This document shows positions 39,330 through 48,932 of a DNA stretch of 64,000 nt, piece by piece (the stretch's first letter is position 1; every line of letters starts with the position of its first letter). A program made the translations under genes and the position numbers. The stretch spans positions 1,992,106-2,056,105 of the forward strand of contig KZ111140.1 of NCBI GenBank assembly GCA_002077045.2, read 5' to 3'. The notes under the pieces were generated by a model that made no database searches, was not told the origin of the DNA, and saw only the letters and a list, made by a program, of their open reading frames with translations. The DNA comes from Rachicladosporium sp. CCFEE 5018 (Eukaryota; Ascomycota; Dothideomycetes; Cladosporiales; Cladosporiaceae).

Positions 39330-40130
39330 CTACCTGCAAGTGTAACCACCATCGATCAACAGATCAGCACCAGTAGTGTACGTGCTAGCATCGCTGGCAA
39401 AGTACACATACGCCGCCTTCAGCTCCTTCGCATCGCCATCACGTCCCATGGGAATCATGGAGTGCCACAGCTGCTGCACGTCTTTGGCCACGAAGTCCGA
39501 CAACCCCGTGTCGATGTAGCCAGGCGAGATGGAGTTGACACGGGCAAAGTCACGCCACTCGTTGGCGAGCGAGCGCGTAAGGTGAATGCACCCAGCCTTG
39601 GCGACGTTGTAGGAAGTCTGCTCTTGCGGGAAGTTGGCAATGTGGCCAGACATGGATGAGGTGATGACGAGGGATCCAGTGCCGCGCTCCTTGAAGTGGT
39701 GGCCAACAGCCTTAGCGCAGTGGAAAGTACCCGTCAAATCGACATTGATGACATGGTTCCAAGCCTCGACTGTCCCGTCCAGAATACCAGAGTCGGCAGT
39801 GGCACCAGCATTGGCGATAAAAGCGTCGATCTTGCCGAAGTCGGCAACGACGTCCTTGACGAGCTGCTCGACGGACTCGTACTTGTCGACCTGGCACTTG
39901 TACGCCTTGGCCTTGATGCCGTATTTCTCGCTCAGCTCTTTGGCGTTCTTCTCGCCGCCTTGGGGACGCGAGGCATAGGTGATAGCTACGTCTGCTCCCA
40001 TCTCGGCGCAGCCGCGGGCGGCTTCAATGCCCATACCCCTTGGTCCGGAGGCGCCGGTGACGACGACGACTTTGCCCTTCATGGACAGGAGGTCCTTGAG
40101 GGAGTCGGCTTTGGGGATGGAGATAGGCAT
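39330..40130 (-). CDS. NADP-dependent mannitol dehydrogenase (Cla h 8-like SDR)
   Basis: Interconverts mannitol and fructose with NADP(H); mannitol is a major fungal polyol for osmotic and oxidative stress. One exon, 266 residues, usual length. Cofactor motif VVVTGASGPRGMGIEAARGC, AFIANAGATADSGILDG, GTFHCAKAVGHHFKERGTGS, catalytic ITSSMSGHIANFPQEQTSYN followed by VAKAG (Ser, Tyr-x3-Lys), then RVNSISPGYIDTGLSDFV and C-terminal TTGADLLIDGGYTCR. From memory this is nearly colinear with Cladosporium Cla h 8, a known allergen family, which supports a Capnodiales-like source. The start ATG is the first and fits the family N-terminus. Confidence 0.95.
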   Translation of the reverse strand: MPISIPKADSLKDLLSMKGKVVVVTGASGPRGMGIEAARGCAEMGADVAITYASRPQGGEKNAKELSEKYGIKAKAYKCQVDKYESVEQLVKDVVADFGKIDAFIANAGATADSGILDGTVEAWNHVINVDLTGTFHCAKAVGHHFKERGTGSLVITSSMSGHIANFPQEQTSYNVAKAGCIHLTRSLANEWRDFARVNSISPGYIDTGLSDFVAKDVQQLWHSMIPMGRDGDAKELKAAYVYFASDASTYTTGADLLIDGGYTCR

Positions 40131-40844
40131 GATTGCGGTTGCTTGGGGTAGATTGTTTGGTTGTGAAGTCGAAGGTGATGGAGCTTGGCTAACGCAATGA
40201 AGCTGTGAAGGTGTGGTGAAGAGAATGAAAAGGAAGGTTTGGCTGAGAGAGACGCGTGCCCCTCATACAAGTAGGAGCAATCGAAGGCAGCTAAAAAAGC
40301 GAGCAGCATCATGGCCCCACCAATCCATGTGCTGCCGGCCATTACTTCATGCTGACTTAGCCATGACCGTTTCTGGCAATTGGTAGCACATGCACGCGGA
40401 TGACAAGGCGTAACAGTATTGCTATGTCATGCCTATGACCATGCGTAATATCAATCGCATTTGCCAGAGCTGATGTCGCAGTAAACGGGCGATATTCTCG
40501 ATGTTCTCGAGTCTTTGCCCCTCCATGTCATCGATTGCGGGGCAGACATGGGAATGTTTATATGCAAGCTGACTGGAGATGCAGGCCGCGGCACTCTACG
40601 TCCACTGGAACGACTTCGCGAACCCGACAGTATCCTAGCTCACTCGACGTTTCGATACAAGTGCATTGACATCGGTGCTACTGGGGAGTCACGGCGCTTG
40701 AGCTCGTTCTGGGCTCGACTTCATTGACACGAACGGGAACCTGTACCCGAGAAGGCCCGAATGCGATCGGGATACAAGAAGTACCATCGAAGCAGCTCAC
40801 CTGGTCAGTGGACCAACGTTAGTGGTAAGTTGGAACAGCAGTAT
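40131..40844. other. Gene-free stretch
   Basis: 0.71 kb between mannitol dehydrogenase (promoter side) and the end of NEJ1. Short frames only; nothing else seen. Confidence 0.5.
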
Positions 40845-42485
40845 TCAAAACTTCCGCTTCTTCTTCACTGGCACTTTCGCCTTCTCCTCGATGGCTTTCT
40901 TCAGCTCATTCCTCTTCCGGTTGGCACGCTCCACCGATGTCTCTCGGACCTCGTTCACCGGCGTGATCGCTCGGCTTGTAGCGCGAGACGTGCGCAGTTC
41001 TTCCATATGGGTACTCGTGTGCGCATCAGGAGAGACATGAGACGCTGCAGACGCACCACCTATCGTGCCCAGCTTCTTCGCCTTGACTGGCGATGGTGAA
41101 GTCACAGACGGAGGCGTGGGCTGGGGTGAAGTCTCTGTCTCGTTCCTCGCTGCCTTGCCCCCGAGCGTGCCCAGTCTCGACTTTGGTCGCATACTCGGCC
41201 CAGTCCCTTGGATACTGGGCTCCTCAGCTGTGCTCGGTGGTGTAGCTTCCTCGACAGAGGATGCCATCCGCTTTCGACCACCCAAGACACCGAGCTTCTT
41301 GACAGCCGACGATTGCACTCCCGTCGAAGGCAGTACAGTCGGACTGACCGGTGCTACGGGTGATGATGAGCGCGTTTTGATGACCTTTTGTGGCGACGCA
41401 TCTGGCAAGGTTACATCCTCTTCGCCTTCTGTTTCGCTGCCATCGTCTGGGTTAGGGAGAGTAGCCGGCTTCATCCCGGTGTCGCCCTGGACAGCATCTC
41501 GATATACTCTTCGACTGGGGTTCGAAGCCTGCGATGATCTGTCGAGGTCATCGCTATCTGAGGCAGCATTGTTCGCCACTGCTGGTTGGGTAACATGCAG
41601 GCCCGGCGGAGTCGCTTGTCGCTGGAAGTCGTCCTCGGCCTTGCTGACTTTCTGCCCCTGGCTTTCGATCTCGGAGACAGTTTGAGTTACGTGGTCGGAT
41701 GGCTTTGACTCAGTCCCAAGCGTGATTGACCCTCTAAGACTTCGCCACCACTCAACATGATCGGCATCAACTCCCTCCGCGTTAATGAGATCCTTGCCGA
41801 TACCTACAGCTCCAGACGCCACCTCGGCGATGTCGAGCTGATCGGTCCATGCTCCACGGTCAAACTTACCCAAGCCCTGTACGTACTTCGAGAGCTGCTC
41901 GCGTTGCGACCTTTCCTTATTGAGCTTCACCCCCGCTGCCACGGGAAAGACATCGGTCAAGTCATAAGCTGATCTCTCCAACTTATCCGTGATCCTAGAG
42001 ATGACCTTGTCATTCGCTTGGAGCTCGGACAGTAGCCTGTCCATCTGGTGCTTGAGCACTTGCGCGCGTTCAAGCAAAGGGTAAACAAGGGTGTCTGCAA
42101 CTGCAGTGTCTGTGCACTGCGTGAGATGGAACGTCCACTGCAGCGCAGCGAGAGGCTTCGGCATTGGTATTGAGACATCGAGTACCAGATCGCCAGATTT
42201 CGCGGCACTGATCGACGTTGAATTTCCATCATGCTGGCGTAAAGCGTCCTGAAGTTTCGTAGAGAGGATGTCGTACTGCTCGTCATCTTCGCTCGGATCA
42301 ATCACAGTTCGATGCTTCTTCGCGTAGTCAAATGTCGCCTGCCTATCCAGCGTCTGCTTCCAGACACGACTGAGATCCGTCAATGTGACAGTGTAGCCGG
42401 TGCGTCCCAGATCTGCCTTTAGCAGTAGGCGCGGAAGCGAAGCGCTGTCTGACTGGATGGTGTGCCATGACACTGGCACCGACAT
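40845..42485 (-). CDS. NEJ1: XLF/NEJ1-like non-homologous end-joining factor
   Basis: XLF/Nej1 binds XRCC4/Lif1 and Ku and promotes DNA ligase IV end joining in the nucleus. One exon, 546 residues. Head domain about 1-125: SVPVSWHTIQSD, LPRLLLKADLGRTGYTVTLT, DLSRVWKQTLDR, IDPSEDDEQYDILSTKLQDA, and ALQWTFHLTQC. An alpha-helical stalk follows (about 130-185, LLERAQVLKHQMDRLLSELQ). The long tail is disordered with repeated KKLG-LGG motifs (KKLGVLGGRKR, SRLGTLGGKA, KKLGTIGGAS). It ends KVPVKKKRKF: basic residues plus terminal Phe, the form of the XLF-type Ku-binding motif. The start MSVPVSWHT matches fungal orthologues. Confidence 0.9.
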   Translation of the reverse strand: MSVPVSWHTIQSDSASLPRLLLKADLGRTGYTVTLTDLSRVWKQTLDRQATFDYAKKHRTVIDPSEDDEQYDILSTKLQDALRQHDGNSTSISAAKSGDLVLDVSIPMPKPLAALQWTFHLTQCTDTAVADTLVYPLLERAQVLKHQMDRLLSELQANDKVISRITDKLERSAYDLTDVFPVAAGVKLNKERSQREQLSKYVQGLGKFDRGAWTDQLDIAEVASGAVGIGKDLINAEGVDADHVEWWRSLRGSITLGTESKPSDHVTQTVSEIESQGQKVSKAEDDFQRQATPPGLHVTQPAVANNAASDSDDLDRSSQASNPSRRVYRDAVQGDTGMKPATLPNPDDGSETEGEEDVTLPDASPQKVIKTRSSSPVAPVSPTVLPSTGVQSSAVKKLGVLGGRKRMASSVEEATPPSTAEEPSIQGTGPSMRPKSRLGTLGGKAARNETETSPQPTPPSVTSPSPVKAKKLGTIGGASAASHVSPDAHTSTHMEELRTSRATSRAITPVNEVRETSVERANRKRNELKKAIEEKAKVPVKKKRKF

Positions 42486-44905
42486 GGCTCACATCAGCCT
42501 ATGATCTCTATCCTTCGCTGACTGGGCCAGTCCGCCCGGGACAACTCAAGTTGGGTACGAACTATGCAACACAGCTCACCGTGTTTGAGGTAAGCGAATA
42601 GAGTTCAAAGTAAGGTTGCGGCCATCGCCTCGTTCCGCTCGGGCACGTGCACTGTTCACTTGCAGCATATGAACTACTCTCCCCTTCACTCGCTTCAACA
42701 AAGAATGTATACGCCACTGGGCACTTCACTTCCCTGACTTCTCGAGACAGTGCGATCATACACATCATGTACGAATTATGATTGACCGATCCCAAGAAAG
42801 CTTTCAGCCACTCCGTAGAGCGCACTCGGCTAGACCGACAACTGCAAATGCCGTACGATATGGCGGCATCAACAATAGAGCAATGGCAGCCGGATGATAC
42901 CTTGGCCGGCCGTTTTCCATCCTCCAGCTGAGTACACCAATGCCACAGAGGTAAATCAAGTGGATGCCCAGGTATACAGAAACACCACCTGCTGTGCCGC
43001 CTGTTAAAGCTGCTTCGTGAGACCCAAGACTACCAGACAATGGCAACCTCACCTACGGCCTCACGCTGTGATCCAGGCCTCATCTCACGGACGTCTTTGG
43101 TACGCTGAAACATCTTTGTGAGACCTTTCGGCCCTTTACCTGCGTCGCCACACTGCCACATCTGAGGCGCACAAGCCGCGGATGCTTGCATATACCGAGC
43201 TTCGATCTCCATTCGCCGGCTAAACTGATGCTGAGATGACTTGAGGGAGTGCGAAAGCAGGAGCGCTAGCTAACATCCAGTGCTGGATGCCATGAGCGGC
43301 GCAGTCTATCGCAAAGCCAAGACACTGTCCCGCACAGCCTGGTTCGGACCGCAGTCCGACAAACATAATCAGAGAATACCGGATCGTTCGCCTCGGTGGA
43401 CTGGCAAATCTTTGCGCCTGGAGATCGGAGCCATCCGCGGCGGCAGCGGCACGCATGCCTCGTGTGCGCGTGCGCGGCCTCTTCATGACTACAGACGACC
43501 GAGCACCAAGGCCCGCACTGCCGCTGCAGTACTCTGAGCATCATGACTGCACTTACAGGGGAATCCCAGGTTCGACTGTACTCTCCTGACCTGTGTTGCG
43601 ATTCACAGCTTTGCTTTGCTTATCTCCACAATGTAGGTCATCGTTGGGGCTAAACCACTGGAGATATGTTCCTCACACTTTCTACGGGCCAGGCTATAGT
43701 TCTTGTGGCTTGTCACAGCGCTGCTGTAGTCCTGAGTAAGTACTCACACGGCAATCTGACCACTGCAAGTCGCAGCACAACTGGCAGTTTCTACGAATAT
43801 CAGTGTCCATGGCCTCGTATGGCGATGCTCAGACTTGCGCAGCATTTGTTATATTGTCTGACTTACTGCCGCTCCTGTTCAGTGCTGCTGTCATAGCTGC
43901 CTGTCTGCCGAAGCCTGCCCAAAGACAAGCTCTGAAAACACAAGGCGACTGCTCAGTAGGCGAGAGGACGCTGTGTCCACGGTCGTCATGATCAGTGTGC
44001 CCGTGCTGTCAACAATGCAGGTATACGCTACCCATGTGCTGGTACTCATGACTTGCATATGCACTGCCTGTCTGCGCTACCAGCCGAGACCACACATGCT
44101 GCTGCAGCCCCCGACAATGCCTCTGCCGAGCGGCATCCAGCATAACGGATACGGGCCGCTCTCAGATGGCTTTGTAGCAGGGCTCCGCTTAGGTGAGGCA
44201 GTGTCTCTATTGTAGGTGATAGATTTTTTGGTTTCCTGGCGCGTCCCCATAGCATTCGTTTCCTTCAAGACTCACGCAAGCAAAGCATACAAACCCACCC
44301 ATTGGAACCAGTGCTATCATCATTCCTAGCAAGCAGTCGCCGACGGATCCGGAGCGTTTCGTCACGATTGCTTTAGGTAGTGCTCGACCAGTCTGATCAT
44401 TCGCGGGACTGACAGCGCTGTTCCGCCCGCCTTTGCATCACCGTACGACATAGTGCTTGCCCGTACTCATATCCCAACGTTCACCCGGTCTATGCGAACT
44501 TGGGATCACCAGTGTAAACTCACTACGCCTCCTCTAATCAGACGCCAGACGGCCGCAACCTGGAACGCACACGTCCCAACACCTCGCGACCTCGCGCGGG
44601 AACACACCTGGCGACACGTCTCCGGCCCGTAACAGCACACCTTGGAACTCGTCGGCCTCTCTAGCACTTGACGACACACGTTTGGGCACGTACTATCACA
44701 CGTCTACACTGAATCCCGATCGAGCGCTCGGAATTTGACGCTCTGGCGAGGCTCTAGCAGCAGTATCTTTTACGACTCTCGAGCGTCCTCTGTCCCTCCA
44801 GCACTATCCGCGATCCACATATATCTCAAGCTTTTCTTGAGCCTTCTACAGCCGAGACACAGCTGCCAGCACAAACACAGCCACAGTGTATGCTGCAATC
44901 AACAC
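42486..44905. other. Long gene-free stretch upstream of the forkhead gene
   Basis: 2.4 kb, the longest empty tract in the window. Small frames on both strands (for example minus 43212-43030 and 43052-42804) have no recognisable domain. No tRNA, transposon ends or large repeat found. It includes the motif cluster at 44569-44704. A long upstream region fits a regulated transcription-factor gene. Confidence 0.45.
44569..44704. promoter_or_regulatory. Cluster of ACACGT motifs upstream of forkhead gene
   Basis: ACACGTC occurs at 44569-44575, 44614-44620 and 44698-44704, and ACACGTTT at 44676-44683, all on the plus strand within 136 bp and about 200-340 bp before the start codon. A related GGCACGTA is at about 44685-44692. 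Such spacing is more than expected by chance. The binding factor is unknown; ACGT cores suit bZIP or bHLH proteins. Confidence 0.4.
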
Positions 44906-46559
44906 ATGCAGAGCAATATCATGGCAGCATCGCCGACGTGGCATTCGCACGAGATGCGCGCGAAGTCCATGTCAACGACAACGCACGATGGCGATGACAA
45001 CAGCATACTGGAACACGAGTATTTCAAACATGCAAACAGCATTGACGAAGATACATTCGACACACTAGTATCAACCGACTTAGGTCCTCTGCCAAAACTC
45101 GACAACAACAATAAGCAGAGTGTGGCTGGCGGTGCTGAAGAAGACGAAACAAAACACTCGCCACCTGTGGTCGCAAGTATCGAAGAACCTGAGATGGACT
45201 ACCGCACACATGCGTCTGCTTCCAGCAGACGCATGTCTGCTTCCAGCAGCTCCTCCTATGCTAACCCTTTCGCCGAGATCGATGGCTTGCCAGTATGCAC
45301 TGCGCCACCTTCGTCAATGCCGCTCCCAATGGCTTCCACTGCAGCCTGGGACGGTGGCCTCGTGGCGCAGCCGTACAATTATCCTGCTTTCGATGGACCA
45401 GCTTATGATTTCAGAGACTATCATCAAGAGTATATGGCTCCTCAGCATCCTCAACACATGTATAGTCCACAGGAACATCAGCCATCCCCATACTCCGCCT
45501 ACTCGCGCGAGCAGTCGACTTACACAGTCTACGAGCAGCCAGAAGAAGACGAGTATGACGAAGAGCTTGATGGTGGCGAGGGGTCGGATCCCTGCTATGC
45601 ACAGCTGCTCTATCGCTGTCTTCGAGATGCGCCGTCGCATACTCTGAGCCTCCGAGAGCTCTACAAGTGGGTGCAAGCGCATAGCCAGAAAGCCAAGGAC
45701 TCGAACAGCAAAGGCTGGCAGAACAGCGTCAGGCACAACCTCTCGATGAACGCCGTACGATCCGTGCTCCTCCTCCTCCTGATACCATTGACTGACGTGT
45801 CTCCAGGCTTTCGAGCGCGTGTCCGCATCGTCACTTCAGTCCCCCTCAACATCCGCGACAGCCCCAAAGCGCGGCTCACTTTGGCGTCTAACAGCCCACG
45901 CTCTAGCCGAAGGCGTCATCTCTACGACCCGCTACCGCAAACACCCGAAGCGCAAGCCCGAGCGTCGCTCAATCCCCGCTCCGAAGCGTCAGCAATCAGG
46001 TGCCAAAGGTGGTCAAGCCACACGCGAAGCGAGCGCAAGACGCCGCGCCATGCAAGCAAGACTCCAGAACCGTGCTCTTCGTGGCGTAACGAGTATGCCT
46101 TCTTCCGGTCGCCCATCACCAGGCCCCGGGATGGACTTCGGCATGCGACAGTCGCCAATGCCATACTACCTTCCTCAGTACCCTCTCGCCCCACCAGCGC
46201 CTCCAGCGCCGCCACCTCCCCACCTCCACCAACAGCATCTCCACCTCCAGACCACGATGCAGGATCCCTTCCACTACTCGACGCCAACGCCCACCTATCC
46301 ACCCCAGACTAACCTCACGCCCACGCTTGCCACGCCGCCTCAACTACCTGTTTCTCTGCCACATAGCCCTTCCATGCACCAGCAACAGCCAAGCAAAGGG
46401 CTTTTCGAGGAGTTTGAGCTTGGTCACCTGAGGCCTGAGGACCCGATGCTTTTTGGTACTATGGACAGCTATGGGGAGCCAGACACGCCGTTCAGTGAGG
46501 AGGGAAGTCTATTCAGTGAGGCGATGATGGGGTTTGGTGAGGGGATGGAGGAGGTTTAA
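44906..46559 (+). CDS. Forkhead-domain transcription factor
   Basis: Exons 44906-45754 and 45807-46559 with a 52 bp intron (GTACGA...CCAG) give 533 residues. The forkhead (winged helix) domain starts near residue 230: CYAQLLYRCLRDAPSHTLSL, RELYKWVQAHSQKAKDSNSK, then the recognition helix GWQNSVRHNLSMNA|AFERV, restored by the splice. The intron cuts the domain just after SMNA, so it is essential. The N-terminus is acidic and Ser-rich with a Tyr/Pro/Gln-rich stretch; after the domain come basic patches and a His/Pro/Gln-rich activation-like region ending in an acidic tail. Starts at 44906 or 44921 (MAASPTW) are equally possible. Targets cannot be told from sequence; fungal relatives act in cell-cycle or developmental control. 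Confidence 0.9.
45211..45249. repeat. Perfect hairpin and 21 bp direct repeat inside the forkhead gene
   Basis: TGCGTCTGC (45211-45219) and GCAGACGCA (45225-45233) are perfect inverted arms around TTCCA. The 15-mer GTCTGCTTCCAGCAG occurs at 45214 and again 21 bp later at 45235, giving a repeated Ser/Ala-rich heptapeptide. Likely replication slippage. Confidence 0.7.
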
Positions 46560-47044
46560 AGACTGCTTCGGAGCAGTCTGGGGTTGGTGTGCTACTCGAT
46601 TGTCGCGATGGCTGATGCTTCTGGTGGCTTCTCTCTGTAAGGAATGGGTTACGAGTTTCGGAACGGCATGGGTTGGGAATGGCATGGGCTTGCACGAGCT
46701 GATTTTGCACGGGAGACCGACGAGTGGCGGATTCTGCTGATGACTACTGGTTTGGCTCTGCGATTCGGAGTTCGGGAATGGCTTTTGCGAGACTGGCAGA
46801 CCTGAACCATCGGTCGAGACCGGCGTTCATGTGCTTCATGGGGAACGGCTTCGGTTTGGGGTGCAAGGAATTTACTTAGTGGTCTATAGAGCGTGTACAA
46901 TTTGGATGGCAGATTGCTCTCACGGTTGTCAGGGCACCCGGCTGCTTAACTTGCCCTCGGCAGAGCAACATCAGGCATTGGCAGGCAGCACGTGCTCATC
47001 GGTCGTGAGGCTTCGTTGCCATCAACGTTATGGTCTTTTGCTTG
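46560..47044. other. Convergent intergenic region
   Basis: 485 bp between the forkhead and cactin stops; presumably both 3' UTRs. No further features. Confidence 0.5.
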
Positions 47045-48602
47045 CTACTTCCTGTAGTACACCCTCTTGAACAGGAACCACACCTGCAGCACACCCTTGT
47101 CGAAACTGCTTCGAAATCCTCGTTCCCTCTTCGCGCTGAAGTCCCACTCGCGATCCACAATCCTCCACGCCACGTCCAGGTACGGCTCCCCGCCCACGAA
47201 TCGAATGGTACACATATCCTCCTCTCCTGCCTCCGCTCGCACCTCGCCTCGCCGCCGTCCATCTTCGCGCTCGATCTTGTACGTCGGCGTCGGGGCACCA
47301 GGAGGTAGGTCTGGGTAGAATATGTTGAAACGATAGCCTTGAACTACTTTCGGAGGCGGTGCATCGGTGGTGTAATGTGTTTGATTGTATTTGTTCCAGT
47401 CATAGCCTAGCAGCAAGCGGTTGAACGACTGAGGTTTGCGGGGGCGGGAGGTAGGGAGCCATCGTGGCAACGACTTTGTCACTACCTCGACTTCGGATGT
47501 GAGAATCTCCTCGTTGTCCGCTAGTCCGCGCGCAAGCTCACGGTCGAAGGTGGTGGGCTGCGTTGCTGCTGAGGTAGCGGGATCGTCGGTGCGCTGACGT
47601 TTGATGGCGGGCTCGAGCGCAGTCGAGGTTGATGAGCGCTTGTGGTTCGGCAAGAGACCGTGGCGTTTGATCGTCTCGCGGTCCGTTTCGAGTTGCTTGG
47701 CAAACTCTGCGGGTGTCAAGATGGCAAGCTGTTTGTCCTCCGGGCGCAGTCGAAGCAGTGGCTCAGGGTCTAGGTCATGCCTGTCGGTGCTGTCCTGGTC
47801 CTGGCCGGAAATCTGATCATCGCCATTCGCCATAACTGCCGACTGCGCTCTTGCTTGAAGCCGCACTTTCAATGCGTCGGCCTCTGCGACCTGCTTTCCG
47901 CGCAAGCCACCAACCCGCAATGCCTTGATCGATTGCGATACTTTCCTGAGCTTGGCACGTGCCTTGTACACCAATAGGCTGCTCAGTAGATGCTCCCAGT
48001 AGTCCGTGTCGATCGGCTCATTCGACGACAGCTTAGTCTTGATCTGGCGCTCCAGCTTCTCAAGTCCTTCCAGATCCTTGGGTCCGAGCAGCTTGTCCAG
48101 ATCGGCCTTGACTGAAGTCACACCTCGCGCTGACGTCTGCACGCTCTGCGAATGCTTTCTTCGATCCCGACATATTGTTCTCATCATCTGCCGACCTGTC
48201 AGCCTCTCATTAGCACCGCAACGCAGCCCACTTCGAATAGGAAATACTCACATCCCAGTACTCCGCCTCCCGCCTTCCCTTCTCCAATACAACATACCCC
48301 TCGATCGCCTTCTCCAACTCGCTCAAGTCCTTCTCACTCAGTCCCTCAAATACACCCTCTGGATCCGCGGCCTCGAACTCCTCGCCTTCAAGATCATCGT
48401 CGAGTGCATCCCGATCCGGGTCCGTTAGAGCAAGCGTAACAACCAGCCAATCGATCGGCGCGGCCCGTCCACTCTTCACGCGTATTGCTGCCTTCTTGCG
48501 TGCTTGCTGTAACACGAAGCGATCCTCGTCTGCGACCCATGCTGCCTCAGCAGCGTCCGGCGCGGCGGGGCGCTTCGCCGGGATGCTCGAGGGTCCTGGC
48601 AT
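47045..48602 (-). CDS. Cactin-like spliceosome-associated protein
   Basis: Cactin is a conserved nuclear protein of the spliceosome in animals and fission yeast (Cay1). Exons 48602-48252 and 48187-47045 with a 64 bp intron (GTGAGT...GCAG) give 497 residues. The splice reads EAEYWD|MMRTICRDRR. Middle cactin domain: IDWLVVTLALTDPDRDAL, EGVFEGLSEKDLSELEKAIE, DTDYWEHLLSSLLVYKARAK. The C-terminal domain has LLLGYDWNKYNQTHYTTDAP, VQGYRFNIFYPDLP, YKIER and the diagnostic end FRSSFDKGVLQVWFLFKRVY-YRK. The long charged N-terminus seen in animal cactins is largely missing, as in other fungi. The start is the only good ATG before the conserved part. Confidence 0.92.
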
Positions 48603-48932
48603 TGTGAGGCGGTGAGATCAGACCATACGTGGTGCAACGTCGGGCGCACTCAATGTGAAGGTGGTGCGTTGAGAAGTCAAGGTAGAGGTGGATGTCGAGT
48701 GCTTGGAGATGATGTCGCGAGCAAACAAATTAAGCTCATCATGCATCACGGGTGGCGCCGTACATCCCTTGAGCCAAAATCTAACGCTTTGACTGTCCAA
48801 AACTCCAAGGACGGCGGCTGGTATGAAGGTAATGACATTTCATGACGAGACTTACTTAGTAAGACGAGGAACATGGTTACGATATGTACAGACAACTCCC
48901 GAAGACAATTGCGCTTTTCCCTTTCAACTGCT
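48603..48932. other. Intergenic region
   Basis: 330 bp between the cactin start and the end of the fusion gene. Promoter of cactin expected; no site can be named. Confidence 0.4.

Noticed and set aside
43030..43212. Small minus-strand frame starting MEIEARYMQA
   Set aside because: 60 codons, no homology recognised, no convincing splice partner.
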